Position numbers and translations under genes: made by a program. From positions 1-43,311 of the forward strand of contig NZ_JADKPO010000038.1 of NCBI RefSeq assembly GCF_015352445.1: a DNA stretch of 43,311 bases, read 5' to 3'. Each line of letters begins with the position of its first letter. Position 1 is the first letter of the stretch. The DNA is from Nocardioides agariphilus (GTDB taxonomy: Bacteria > Actinomycetota > Actinomycetes > Propionibacteriales > Nocardioidaceae). Below the pieces are notes generated by a model. It saw only the letters and a list, made by a program, of their open reading frames with translations. It was not told where the DNA came from and searched no databases. Positions 24,350 through 32,533 of this stretch are shown piece by piece.

Positions 24350-25242
24350 CCCTGGGCATGAACAGAAACGTGATGATCACCTGCGCGCTGACCGGCGCCG
24401 GTGACACCGTCGGCCGCTCGGAGCACGTGCCGGTGACACCCGAGCAGATCGCCGAGTCCGGCATCGCGGCCGCGCGGGCCGGTGCGACGATCATCCACAT
24501 CCACGTGCGCGATCCCGAGACCGGCAAGGGCTCTCGCGAGGTCGCCTACTACCGCGAGGTGGTCGAGCGCGTCCGGGCCGCCGACGTCGACGTCATCATC
24601 AACACCACTGCCGGGATGGGCGGCGACCTGGTGCTCGACCCCCACAACCCCACGACGTTCCTCGAGGGCACCGACCTGGTCAGCGGCGTCGACCGGCTGC
24701 CCCACGTCGAGGAGCTGCTGCCCGACATCTGCACCCTCGACTGCGGCAGCCTCAACTTCGGCGAGGGCAGCCTGGTCTACGTCAGCACCCCCGACATGCT
24801 GCGCGAGGGCGCCAAGAAGATCCAGGAGCTCGGCGTTCGCTGCGAGATGGAGATCTTCGACACCGGTCACCTCTGGTTCGCCAGGCAGCTGGTCGAGGAG
24901 GGGCTGATCGATGCCCCGGCGATGTACCAGCTCTGCATGGGCATCCCGTACGGCGCGCCGGCCGACCCGCTGACGCTCGCGGCCATGGTGGCTCAGCTTC
25001 CCCCGGACGCGGTGTGGGCGTCGTTCGCCCTCGGCCCGATGCAGATGCCCTGGGTCGCGCAGTCGGTACTGCTGGGCGGCCACGTGCGCGTGGGGCTGGA
25101 GGACAACCTCTACCTGAGCAAGGGCGTCAAAGCGACCAACGCCCAGCTCGTCGAGCGGGCCAAGACGATCGTGGAGAGCATGGGCGCCCACGTGGCCACC
25201 CCCGACGAGGGGCGCGAGATCCTCGCGCTGAAGAAGCGATGA
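24346..25242 (+). CDS. Beta-keto acid cleavage enzyme (dehydrocarnitine cleavage type)
   Basis: 298 residues of the BKACE (former DUF849) family. The zinc ligands H51 and H53 lie in [14 protein letters not shown] and a likely E252 in [28 protein letters not shown] and [13 protein letters not shown] are typical. BKACEs condense a beta-keto acid with acetyl-CoA, releasing acetoacetate. With carnitine 3-dehydrogenase and a thioesterase next in line, the expected reaction is dehydrocarnitine plus acetyl-CoA to betainyl-CoA plus acetoacetate, as for CdhC in Pseudomonas. GAAGGAG lies 7 bp before the GTG, which fixes the start; the GTGA overlaps the hydrolase stop. Other beta-keto acids are possible. 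Confidence 0.88.
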   Translation: MTLGMNRNVMITCALTGAGDTVGRSEHVPVTPEQIAESGIAAARAGATIIHIHVRDPETGKGSREVAYYREVVERVRAADVDVIINTTAGMGGDLVLDPHNPTTFLEGTDLVSGVDRLPHVEELLPDICTLDCGSLNFGEGSLVYVSTPDMLREGAKKIQELGVRCEMEIFDTGHLWFARQLVEEGLIDAPAMYQLCMGIPYGAPADPLTLAAMVAQLPPDAVWASFALGPMQMPWVAQSVLLGGHVRVGLEDNLYLSKGVKATNAQLVERAKTIVESMGAHVATPDEGREILALKKR

Positions 25243-26189
25243 CCCCGCAGACGAGAGTCGCTCCCGAGGAGGTCCGCACGGTGACCTGCGTCGGCGCCGG
25301 TGTGATCGGCGGCGGCTGGGTGGCCTACTTCCTCGCGCGCGGCTACCGGGTGGTGGCCTGGGACCCGGCCGAGGACGCCGAGAGCCGGTTGCGGCACCTG
25401 GTGGAGGCGGCCTGGCCGGCCCTGACCGACCTCGGCCTCGCGGAGGGGGCGAGCCTGGACCGCCTCAGCGTCGAGCAGGACCTGGCAGCAGCCTGCGCGC
25501 AGGCGGACTTCGTGCAGGAGAGTGCGCCGGAGGACCTCGAGCTCAAGCGCAAGCTGCTCGCCGACATCGACGCGGCCACTCCCGAGCATGTCGTGATCTC
25601 GTCGTCGACATCGGGCTACGGCATGACCGAGATGCAGGTGCGCTGCGCCCATCCGGAGCGCACGGTGGTCGGCCACCCGTTCAACCCGCCGTACCTCATC
25701 CCGCTGGTGGAGGTCGTCGGCGGCGAGGCCACCTCGGCCGAGGTCGTCGACTGGACAGCCGACTTCTTCCGCCACGCCGGCAAGTCGGTGATCCGGATGG
25801 AGCGCGAGGTGCCCGGGTTCGTGGCCAACCGGCTGCAGGAGGCACTGTGGCGCGAGGCCTTGCACATGGTGGAGGCGGGGGAGGCGACCGTCGAGGAGAT
25901 CGACCTGTCGATCACCGATGGTCCGGGTCTGCGCTGGGCGCTGCAGGGTCCGATGCTCACCTTCCACCTGGCCGGCGGCCAGGGCGGGATGGCCCACATG
26001 CTCGACCACTTCGGGCCGTCGCTGCTCTCTCCGTGGACCCGCCTGGAGGCTCCGGAGCTGACGCCGAAGCTGCGCGACGCGGTCGTCGACGGGTGCGAGC
26101 GGGAGGCCGCGGGCCGGTCCATCGACGAGCTCGTGGCCGAGCGGGACCGCGGCGTGATCGCGATCCTGCGGGCGCTGGGCCGTGCCTGA
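25239..26189 (+). CDS. L-carnitine 3-dehydrogenase-like enzyme
   Basis: 316 residues of the 3-hydroxyacyl-CoA dehydrogenase superfamily. The NAD site is [21 protein letters not shown] near the N terminus; [34 protein letters not shown] and [21 protein letters not shown] follow. Stand-alone enzymes of this size next to a BKACE and a hotdog thioesterase are typical carnitine dehydrogenases (CdhA/LcdH), oxidising L-carnitine to 3-dehydrocarnitine with NAD. The ATG overlaps the BKACE stop (ATGA), and the gene overlaps the thioesterase by 8 bp. A short-chain hydroxyacyl-CoA dehydrogenase is the alternative, but the three-gene context argues for carnitine. Confidence 0.85.
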   Translation: MTPQTRVAPEEVRTVTCVGAGVIGGGWVAYFLARGYRVVAWDPAEDAESRLRHLVEAAWPALTDLGLAEGASLDRLSVEQDLAAACAQADFVQESAPEDLELKRKLLADIDAATPEHVVISSSTSGYGMTEMQVRCAHPERTVVGHPFNPPYLIPLVEVVGGEATSAEVVDWTADFFRHAGKSVIRMEREVPGFVANRLQEALWREALHMVEAGEATVEEIDLSITDGPGLRWALQGPMLTFHLAGGQGGMAHMLDHFGPSLLSPWTRLEAPELTPKLRDAVVDGCEREAAGRSIDELVAERDRGVIAILRALGRA

Positions 26190-26646
26190 CGCGCCGGGCG
26201 CGAGCCTCTCCATCTGGAGGGAGCCGGTCCGAGACGACTGGATCGACTACAACGGCCATCTCTCCGAGCCCTGGTACGTCCTGGTGATGGGCCACGCGAC
26301 CGACGCCGTGATGGACGCGGTGGGGCTGGGCCCAGAGTATCAGGCGGCCCACGACTCGTCCCTCTACACCGTGGAGGCGCACGTGCGCTATCTCGATGAG
26401 ATCCGCGCCGGGTTCGAGCTGGAGGTGCGCTCATCGATCATCGGGGTGGCGCCCAAGCTGCTGTGGATCTGGCACGAGCTGTGGGCCGACGGCCGCCTGC
26501 GGGCGACCGAGGAGATCCTCGGGGTGCACGTGACCGGCGGCTCCTCCTCGCGCCTGCCCGACGACGTACTCACCCGAGCCCGGTCCGCCTGCATCCCCCC
26601 ACCCCCCGAGGCTGGCCGCCGTATCGGCCCGGTTCCCCCCTTGTAA
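26182..26646 (+). CDS. Hotdog thioesterase, betainyl-CoA type
   Basis: 154 residues of the 4HBT hotdog family. The active-site region DDWIDYNGHLSEPWYVLVMGHATD and the strand YTVEAHVRYLDEIRAG are conserved. In carnitine operons such a protein (CdhB) hydrolyses betainyl-CoA to glycine betaine and CoA. The GTG start overlaps the dehydrogenase by 8 bp. The C-terminal 20 residues are Pro-rich and run into the left arm of a long inverted repeat, which provides the last codons and the TAA stop; this end may be recently altered. Confidence 0.82.
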   Translation: MPDAPGASLSIWREPVRDDWIDYNGHLSEPWYVLVMGHATDAVMDAVGLGPEYQAAHDSSLYTVEAHVRYLDEIRAGFELEVRSSIIGVAPKLLWIWHELWADGRLRATEEILGVHVTGGSSSRLPDDVLTRARSACIPPPPEAGRRIGPVPPL

Positions 26647-26713
26647 CGCGGGGTTATCCGTACCTCCCACGGGCCGCGACGCTTGGCAGGTGCCGATAAC
26701 CCCGCGTTACAAG
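26640..26713. terminator. 26-bp inverted repeat between convergent genes
   Basis: The outer arms pair perfectly over 19 bp (CTTGTAACGCGGGGTTATC at 26640-26658 with its complement at 26695-26713). After one mismatch the stem continues for 6 more positions, one of them G-T, leaving a 22-nt loop. The left arm contains the thioesterase stop codon, and the right arm ends 7 bp before the stop of the convergent hydrolase gene. A bidirectional terminator fits the position, but the length and near-perfect symmetry are also compatible with a small mobile or repeat element. Confidence 0.6.
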
Positions 26714-26719
26714 CGCGGC

Positions 26720-27994
26720 TCACACGCGGCCGGCGCGCATCTCCATCAGCCGCTCGAGGATGCGGGCGCCGTCCACGCGCAGGCCGTCGTGCTCGTACTC
26801 GTTGGTGACCCAGGTCCGGACGTTGCCGACGCGGCTGGCGGTGTCGAGCTGGAGACCGGAGTCGACGTACATGTCGTCGAAGTACACGATCGCGAGCACG
26901 GGTACGTCGTTGCGGGCCAGGCGATCCACGTCGTACAGCGGCCCCCAGTCCTCCGCGGAAGCGAGCAGGTCGGCCGCACCCCGGAACGGTCGCAGAGCCC
27001 GGATCTCCTCGAACATCCAGCTGAAGAACATCTCTCCGGTGAACAGCAGCGGTTCGTGGTCCTCGGCGAACTCCGGTCGCTTGGCCATCGCCCGCTCGGC
27101 CGCCCAGGCGCTCGCTCCCGAGCCGGGCTGCCCGTAGATGTACTCCTGCAGCGCGAACAGCGGGCCCTCGACGTGGCCCGTCACGAACTCGACACCGGCC
27201 AGGAACAGATCGGAGAGCTCCGCACCGTGCCAGGCCTCGTCGAAGAGCCAGTGCAGCCGGTCGTAGCCATCGGCCATCCCGAAGGACCCGCCGAGCAGCC
27301 GGAGGCGCCGCGCGGTCAGCCGGTCGCCGCCGGGTAGCTCGACGTGGTGCTCACGCAGGTGGTCGGCGATCCGCCGGACGCGCGCCACGTCCTCGGGGAA
27401 GCGACGGTGGTACTCGGCGTTCTTGGCCGCCACCCGCGGGTAGGTCCGCGCGTAGACATCGTCGGCGGTGGCGGTCAGCCCGGGGAGACCGCCGAAGACA
27501 TAGCAGGCCTCCAGCGCCTGCGGGGCGGTCGACAGGTACGTCATTGTCACCCAGCCGCCATAGCTCTGCGCCACCGTCGACCACTTCTGGCCTCCCGCCA
27601 GCCGGTCACGAAGCACCTCGGCGTCGCGGACGATGCTGTCGGCGCGGTGCAGCCGCAAGTACGCCGCGATCTCCTCGTCGGACCAGCCCCTGACCCTCAG
27701 CCGGGTGAGCGGGGTGCTGCGACCTGTGCCGCGCTGGTCCAGCAGCAGCACCCGGTGTGTCTTGGTGGCGTGTGACAGCCAGCCACCGCCTCCGCTCGAC
27801 GGTCGTGGCGACTTGCCGCCAGGCCCACCCTGGAGGAAGACCATCCACGGGAGGTCGTCGCCTTCCTTGCCGGTGGCCACGACCTCGCGGGCGAAGACCT
27901 CGATCGTGCGCCCGTCCTCCGGATGGGCGTGGTCGAGAGGTACGTCGACCACGTGGTCGGTGAGCACGAGGCCGGGGATGCGGGTCGGCGCCAT
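26720..27994 (-). CDS. Alpha/beta hydrolase, proline iminopeptidase-like
   Basis: 424 residues of the prolyl aminopeptidase group (MEROPS S33). The oxyanion-hole region is VFLQGGPGGKSPRP, the strand-turn RVLLLDQRGTGRSTPL is typical, and the nucleophile is S144 in TVAQSYGGW. An aspartate in YFDDMYVDS and the histidine in NEYEHDGLR near the C terminus complete the probable triad. It removes N-terminal proline from peptides or acts on similar small amides. No signal peptide is seen. The gene follows the YczE-like gene by 20 bp on the same strand. The ATG at 27994 is chosen; the frame stays open far upstream, but that extension overlaps two other genes. Confidence 0.87.
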   Translation of the reverse strand: MAPTRIPGLVLTDHVVDVPLDHAHPEDGRTIEVFAREVVATGKEGDDLPWMVFLQGGPGGKSPRPSSGGGGWLSHATKTHRVLLLDQRGTGRSTPLTRLRVRGWSDEEIAAYLRLHRADSIVRDAEVLRDRLAGGQKWSTVAQSYGGWVTMTYLSTAPQALEACYVFGGLPGLTATADDVYARTYPRVAAKNAEYHRRFPEDVARVRRIADHLREHHVELPGGDRLTARRLRLLGGSFGMADGYDRLHWLFDEAWHGAELSDLFLAGVEFVTGHVEGPLFALQEYIYGQPGSGASAWAAERAMAKRPEFAEDHEPLLFTGEMFFSWMFEEIRALRPFRGAADLLASAEDWGPLYDVDRLARNDVPVLAIVYFDDMYVDSGLQLDTASRVGNVRTWVTNEYEHDGLRVDGARILERLMEMRAGRV

Positions 27995-28014
27995 GGGATG
28001 AGTCTGGCGTGACC

Positions 28015-28662
28015 TCAGTCGCCGCGAACACTGACCAGGAAGACCGGCAGCAGCGCCTGGGCGATCGGGCCGATCGTCACCGCGAAGAGAACGGTGCCGA
28101 TGCCGAGCTGTCCACCGAGGGCCACGCCGACCAGTACCACGGTGACCTCGAGCGCGGTGCGCACGAGCCGCAGCGAGAGGCCCGTACGGCGGGCCAGGCC
28201 GGTCATCAGCCCGTCGCGGGGACCGCGGCCGAGCTGGGCTCCGATGTAGACCGCGGTGGCCAGGCCGCACAGCGCGATGCCGCCGAGCATCAGGCCGGCG
28301 CGAGGTACGAGGGAGGCGGGTTGGCTGAGTACGGCCAGGGTCGCGTCGGCCGACAGCCCGATCAGGAACGCGTTGGCCAGGGTGCCGATGCCGGGCGTCT
28401 CGCGAAGCGGGAGCCAGAACAGGAGGACGACGAAGCTGATCGCGATCACCGCCTGGCCGAAGGAGATCGACACGTGGCGGACGAAGCCGGAGGTCAGCAC
28501 GTCCCACGGAGCGACGCCGAGCCCGCCGCGCACCATCATGGCGACGGAGACGCCGTACATCACCAGTCCGACCAGGAGCTGCACCAGTCGCCGAGTCAGG
28601 CGGCCTGCGCGCAGCTGGGCGAGAGGTCCGAGGTGGACGAGGGCGGGTGCTGCGGTGGACAC
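28015..28662 (-). CDS. YczE/YitT-family membrane protein
   Basis: About 215 residues with five or six hydrophobic segments (LVQLLVGLVMYGVSVAMMVRG, QAVIAISFVVLLFWLPL, LMLGGIALCGLATAVYIGAQLG, LEVTVVLVGVALGG). GLGVAPWDVLTSG near the N terminus and LGRGPRDGLMTGLARRTG in the middle are the two related motifs of the YczE group. Its function is unknown; these proteins are repeatedly found beside MocR-type regulators of the YczR class, as here. GTG at 28662 is chosen so that the start lies outside the operator-like repeat at 28681-28705; a longer frame reaching 28737 would overlap the divergent gene. Confidence 0.82.
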   Translation of the reverse strand: MSTAAPALVHLGPLAQLRAGRLTRRLVQLLVGLVMYGVSVAMMVRGGLGVAPWDVLTSGFVRHVSISFGQAVIAISFVVLLFWLPLRETPGIGTLANAFLIGLSADATLAVLSQPASLVPRAGLMLGGIALCGLATAVYIGAQLGRGPRDGLMTGLARRTGLSLRLVRTALEVTVVLVGVALGGQLGIGTVLFAVTIGPIAQALLPVFLVSVRGD

Positions 28663-28680
28663 AGGACAAGCGTGACGAAG

Positions 28681-28705
28681 ATTGGCCTTTGAATCGATAG
28701 CCAAT
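28681..28705. promoter_or_regulatory. Inverted repeat between YczE-like and MocR-type genes
   Basis: ATTGGC (28681-28686) and GCCAAT (28700-28705) are perfect inverted half-sites 13 bp apart, in the 61-bp interval between divergent start codons and in an AT-rich patch. It is a probable operator for the MocR-type regulator acting on both genes. Confidence 0.5.
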
Positions 28706-28723
28706 CGTGAAACAGTGGCCTGC

Positions 28724-30175
28724 ATGGCGCAGACCACTTCCGGGCAGTCGATCTCGGCGGCCAGGGTGGCCGCTCTCGCCGAGGGCTTCCACCGCTCGCC
28801 CGCCTACGCCGGCCTGGCCGACGCCCTGATCGAGCTGGTAGGCGACGGCCGGATCGGTCTCGACGTCCGGCTGCCGAGCGAGCGCGACCTGACCGACTCG
28901 CTCGGCGTGTCTCGCACCACCGTCACACGGGCCTACGCCGTGCTGCGGGAGAGCGGCTACGCACAGGCGCGCCAGGGAGCCGGCACGTTCACCCGGGTGC
29001 CCGGTGGGCGTTCGCGGGTCCACGACCGGGCGCTGCTCCCCGGTCCCGACGATGGCGACGCCATCGACCTCAACTGCGCGGCGGCGTCCGCACCTCCGGG
29101 CATCGCGGCGGCCTATGCCGAGGCCGCCGTCGAGCTGCCCGCCTACCTCGGAGGTCACGGCTACTTCCCGGCCGGTCTGCCACGGCTGCAGGCAGCCATC
29201 GCGGCGACGTACGACGCGCGCGGGCTACCGACCGACCCGGGGCAGATCATGGTCACCCCGGGTGCTCTGACGGCGGCCTCGATCATCGCCCAGGCCTACA
29301 CCGGCCCGCGCGACCGTGTCGTCGTCGAGTCGCCCGTCTACCCCAACGCCACGCAGGCGTTCCGCCAGAGCCGCGCCCGGATCAGCAGCGTGCCCGTCGA
29401 CCCCGACGGGTGGGACCTCGATGCCATCGGCGCGACCCTTCAGCAGGTGCGGCCCACGCTCGCCTACCTCATCCCCGACTTCCAGAACCCCACCGGCCAC
29501 CTGATGACCGAGGCCCAGCGCCGTGCCTACGCGCGGCACCTGCGCCGCGCCGGCTCCGTGGCCGTGGTCGACGAGGCCCATCAGGCACTGGCCCTCGACG
29601 GTCAGGAGATGCCGCCGCCGTTTGCTGCCTTCGACGACCGCACGATCACGATCGGCAGCGCCAGCAAGGTCTACTGGGGCGGTCTGCGGCTCGGCTGGAT
29701 CCGGGCGCCGCGCGGCGAGATGGACCGGCTCACGAGGGCCCGGCTCGGTCTCGACCTGGGCGCGCCGGTGATGGAGCAGCTCGTGCTGGCCCGGCTCCTC
29801 GCCAACGGCGGAGCCGTCGCTGACCGGCAGCGCGAACGGCTCGGTGAGGGTCGTGACGCCTTGCTCGCCGCCATTGCCGAGCAGCTCCCCGACTGGCGGT
29901 TCCGGCGACCCACCGGCGGGCTCGCCGTGTGGTGCGAGCTGCCGGTCGCTCGCGCGACGTCGTTGGCCGCCGAGGCTGAGCGGCTCGGGGTCATCGTCGC
30001 CCCGGGCCCGGCGTTCGCGGCGGAGGGTGGCCTCGACAGGTTCGTGAGGATCCCGTGGACCCGACCCGTCCCCGAGCTGGAGGAGGCTGTCCGACGCCTC
30101 GCCCAGGCGTGGACGAAGGTCTCCGGGTCCGCCAGTGCGGTCACCCCGGCCTCATCCCGCGTGATGGTCGCCTGA
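28724..30175 (+). CDS. MocR-type regulator with PLP aminotransferase domain (YczR-like)
   Basis: 483 residues. A GntR-type winged helix near residues 25-90 (LADALIELVGDGRIGLDVRLPSERDLTDSLGVSRTTVTRAY) is joined to an aminotransferase-fold domain. K315 in ITIGSASKVYWGGLRLGWI is the expected PLP lysine; DFQNPTGHLM and the Asp of VAVVDEAHQAL complete the cofactor site. MocR proteins sense PLP-linked or amine ligands and control adjacent genes. Divergence from a YczE-type membrane gene is the signature of the YczR subgroup. The ATG at 28724 is chosen; the upstream in-frame codons run through the palindrome. Confidence 0.88.
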   Translation: MAQTTSGQSISAARVAALAEGFHRSPAYAGLADALIELVGDGRIGLDVRLPSERDLTDSLGVSRTTVTRAYAVLRESGYAQARQGAGTFTRVPGGRSRVHDRALLPGPDDGDAIDLNCAAASAPPGIAAAYAEAAVELPAYLGGHGYFPAGLPRLQAAIAATYDARGLPTDPGQIMVTPGALTAASIIAQAYTGPRDRVVVESPVYPNATQAFRQSRARISSVPVDPDGWDLDAIGATLQQVRPTLAYLIPDFQNPTGHLMTEAQRRAYARHLRRAGSVAVVDEAHQALALDGQEMPPPFAAFDDRTITIGSASKVYWGGLRLGWIRAPRGEMDRLTRARLGLDLGAPVMEQLVLARLLANGGAVADRQRERLGEGRDALLAAIAEQLPDWRFRRPTGGLAVWCELPVARATSLAAEAERLGVIVAPGPAFAAEGGLDRFVRIPWTRPVPELEEAVRRLAQAWTKVSGSASAVTPASSRVMVA

Positions 30176-30187
30176 GCCGACTCGCGG

Positions 30188-30973
30188 TCAGCGGCCCTTC
30201 CAGACCGGAGGTCGCTTCTCGGCGAAGGCGCGCGCACCTTCCTTCTCGTCCTCGGAGTCGTAGAGCGCCCGCACGGTGGGCAGCCGGCTGTGGGTGACCA
30301 GGTCCATGGCCTCGGCGAAGGGGAGCGCCTCGGCGACCCGAGCGACCTCCTTGATCGCGGCGAGGACGAGAGGAGGGCCAGCGGCGAGCAGGCGGGCGGT
30401 CTCCCAGGCCCGGGCGCGTACGGCGTCATCGTCCGGCAGTACCTCGTTGACCAGGCCCCAGCGGGCGGCCTCGGGCGCACCCATCCAGCGTCCGGTCAGG
30501 AGCAGGTCCATGGCCACGTGGTAGGGGATGCGCTTGGGCAGCTTGACGGTGGCGGCATCGGCCAGGGTGCCGGCGTTGATCTCGGGCAGTCCGAACTGCG
30601 TGCTCTCGGTGGCGTAGACGAGGTCGCACGACAGCGCCAGCTCGAAGCCACCGCCCATGGCCAGGCCGTGCACCGCGGCTATCACCGGCTTGTTGAGGTC
30701 GGGCAGCAGCTGCAGTCCGCCGAAGCCGCCGACGCCGTAGTCCCCGAGCACGTCGTCTCCCGCAGCTGCGGCCTTGAGGTCCCAGCCGGCGCTGAAGAAC
30801 TTGTCTCCGGCGGTGCGCACGATCGCGACCCGCAGGGCAGGGTCGTCGCGGAAGCCCGCGAACACCTCTCCCATCTCGCGGCTGGTGGCCAGGTCGATGG
30901 CATTGGCCTTCGGCCGGTCGAGGGTGACCTCGAGGATCCCGTCTTCCTGGTGCAGATGGAGAGCCACCGACAT
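30188..30973 (-). CDS. CaiD-like carnitinyl-CoA dehydratase (crotonase family)
   Basis: 261 residues. Compared from memory with E. coli CaiD (261 residues in its shorter form), it is nearly co-linear: LDRPKANAID, SREMGEVFAGFRDDPALRVAI, KFFSAGWDLKAAA, MGGGFELALS, and the end FAEKRPPVWKGR. The two glutamates E111 (GGGFE) and E131 (GLPEI) fall at the positions of the crotonase active-site pair. CaiD hydrates crotonobetainyl-CoA to carnitinyl-CoA. It follows an acyl-CoA dehydrogenase by 5 bp. CaiB and CaiC (CoA transfer) are absent from the window, so an ordinary enoyl-CoA hydratase role remains possible. Confidence 0.75.
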   Translation of the reverse strand: MSVALHLHQEDGILEVTLDRPKANAIDLATSREMGEVFAGFRDDPALRVAIVRTAGDKFFSAGWDLKAAAAGDDVLGDYGVGGFGGLQLLPDLNKPVIAAVHGLAMGGGFELALSCDLVYATESTQFGLPEINAGTLADAATVKLPKRIPYHVAMDLLLTGRWMGAPEAARWGLVNEVLPDDDAVRARAWETARLLAAGPPLVLAAIKEVARVAEALPFAEAMDLVTHSRLPTVRALYDSEDEKEGARAFAEKRPPVWKGR

Positions 30974-30978
30974 CGACC

Positions 30979-32136
30979 TCACGCTCCGAGCGGCCGCAGC
31001 AGCGACCGCGAGATGATGTGGCGCTGGATCTCGGAGGTGCCGTCCCAGATCCGTTCGATGCGCGCGTCGCGCCAGATGCGCTCGAGGGGCAGCTCGTCCA
31101 TCAGGCCCATGCCGCCATGAATCTGGATCGCCTCGTCGGCGACCATCGCCAGCACCTCGGTCGCCTTCAGCTTCGCCATCGCGATGTCGGCGTCGGAGGC
31201 GGCGCCCTGGTCGACCTTCCAGGCGGTGTAGAGCGTCAGCAGCTCGGCGGTGCGTAGCTCGGTCGCCATGTCGGCGAGCTTGAACCCGACGCCTTGGAAC
31301 CTGCCGATCGGCTGACCGAACTGCACCCGGGTGGCGGCGTGGCCGACCGAAAGGTCCAGGGCCCGCTCCGCTCGGCCCAGACAGGTTGCTGCCACCTGGA
31401 GGCGCGTGGCCCCCAACCACGTGCCGGCGAGTGCGAAGCCCTCGCCCTCCTGGCCAAGGAGGGCGTCTCCGGACACCAGCACGTCGTCGAAGTCGATGAT
31501 CGAGTTGGTGTACCCGCGGTGCGAGACGTTGCGGTAGCCGTCGTGGACGCGTACGCCGGGGGAGTCGAGGTCGACCAGGAAGATCGACATGGTGCCGCGT
31601 CCCCCTTCGTCGGTGCCGGTGCGGGCCAGCAGGATGACGAAGTCGGACTCCGCGGCGTGGCTGATGAAGTGCTTGGTGCCGCGGATGCGCCATCCGTCGC
31701 CCTCGCGTACTGCGCGGGTGCGGATCGCACGAACGTCGGAGCCGGCGTCGGGCTCGGTCATGGCCAGGCACTCGACGCGCTCCCCACGCACGACTGGGAG
31801 CAGGTAGCGCTCCCGCTGCTCGGCAGTGCCCGCGAGCAGGATGTTGGAGGGCCGGGCCACGCAGGTGTAGTGCAGCGCGTAGCTGGTCTTGCCGAGCTCC
31901 TTCTCGAACAGCACGAGCGTCACCGCGTCGAGTCCGGCGCCGCCCACGTCCTCTGGCATGTTGGCGGCGTAGATGCCGGCGGCCAGTGCCTTGGCCCGGA
32001 CGCGGGACGCCAGCCCAGGATCCAGCGCACCGCTGCGCTCGACCTCCTGCTCATGGGGGTAGAGCTCGCGCTCGACGAAGGCCCGGGTCGTCTCGACGAT
32101 GCTGCGCTGCTCGTCGGTCATCGCGAAGTCGAACAC
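30979..32136 (-). CDS. Acyl-CoA dehydrogenase (possibly crotonobetainyl-CoA reductase-like)
   Basis: 385 residues, full-length FAD-dependent acyl-CoA dehydrogenase: ECLAMTEPDAGSDVRAIRT, GTKHFISHAAESDF, RVQFGQPIGRFQGVGFKLADMATE, QIHGGMGLMDELPLERIWRDARIERIWDGTSEIQ. The catalytic glutamate of medium-chain enzymes, in the YEGTS motif, is aspartate here (D365 in IWDGTSE). The gene lies between a small membrane protein gene (15 bp upstream) and the CaiD-like gene (5 bp downstream), all minus strand and divergent from a LysR gene. A CaiA-like role with the CaiD-like enzyme is suggested by context only. The start is GTG; the ATG five codons in is an alternative. Confidence 0.85.
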   Translation of the reverse strand: MFDFAMTDEQRSIVETTRAFVERELYPHEQEVERSGALDPGLASRVRAKALAAGIYAANMPEDVGGAGLDAVTLVLFEKELGKTSYALHYTCVARPSNILLAGTAEQRERYLLPVVRGERVECLAMTEPDAGSDVRAIRTRAVREGDGWRIRGTKHFISHAAESDFVILLARTGTDEGGRGTMSIFLVDLDSPGVRVHDGYRNVSHRGYTNSIIDFDDVLVSGDALLGQEGEGFALAGTWLGATRLQVAATCLGRAERALDLSVGHAATRVQFGQPIGRFQGVGFKLADMATELRTAELLTLYTAWKVDQGAASDADIAMAKLKATEVLAMVADEAIQIHGGMGLMDELPLERIWRDARIERIWDGTSEIQRHIISRSLLRPLGA

Positions 32137-32151
32137 GGGCCCAGTATTCCG

Positions 32152-32460
32152 CTAGGCGGCCCGGGCGAGCGCCGGCTCGGGGTCGAGGGGGCGAAGGGGG
32201 ACGACCGCGGCGAGGGGCCGGCGTCGGCGCTGACGCACAGTCGCGACCACCGAGTGCAACGCGACCGCCGACCACACCACGTTGGAGGCGACGCTCGGCC
32301 ACGCGCCGTACGCCGCGCTGGCGGTGCCGCACAGGATGCCGCCGGCGATGTTGAGCAGCCCGTAGCGGAGGGAGCGGGCGTCCCAGTGGCCCTGGCTGAG
32401 CATCACGTAGGCGCCGATCGTCCCGATGGTGCCGATCCACCCCATGGCTGCCGCGATCAT
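32152..32460 (-). CDS. Small membrane protein, CBU_0592-like
   Basis: 102 residues with three likely membrane segments (MGWIGTIGTIGAYVMLSQG, YGLLNIAGGILCGTASAAYGAWPS, ASNVVWSAVALHSVVATV) and an Arg/Pro-rich cytoplasmic tail. The pattern resembles small CBU_0592-type membrane proteins of unknown function. The ATG start is clear. It is the first gene of the minus-strand set that continues into the acyl-CoA dehydrogenase, and it is divergent from the LysR-type regulator with 120 bp between starts, so it is a likely target of that regulator. Confidence 0.7.
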   Translation of the reverse strand: MIAAAMGWIGTIGTIGAYVMLSQGHWDARSLRYGLLNIAGGILCGTASAAYGAWPSVASNVVWSAVALHSVVATVRQRRRRPLAAVVPLRPLDPEPALARAA

Positions 32461-32533
32461 TTCCGTGTTCCTCGATGTCCGTCATACGCGGCCGACCGTC
32501 GGCCCGACCCGTCCATGGTGGAGGTCGAACAGC

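Noticed and set aside
26720-29158. Hydrolase frame extended to over 800 codons
   Set aside because: The extra N-terminal part runs through the YczE-like gene in another frame and antisense to the MocR gene; the hydrolase fold begins at the ATG at 27994.
30188-31771. Crotonase frame extended by about 265 codons
   Set aside because: The extension is an alternative frame of the acyl-CoA dehydrogenase gene; CaiD similarity starts at the ATG at 30973.
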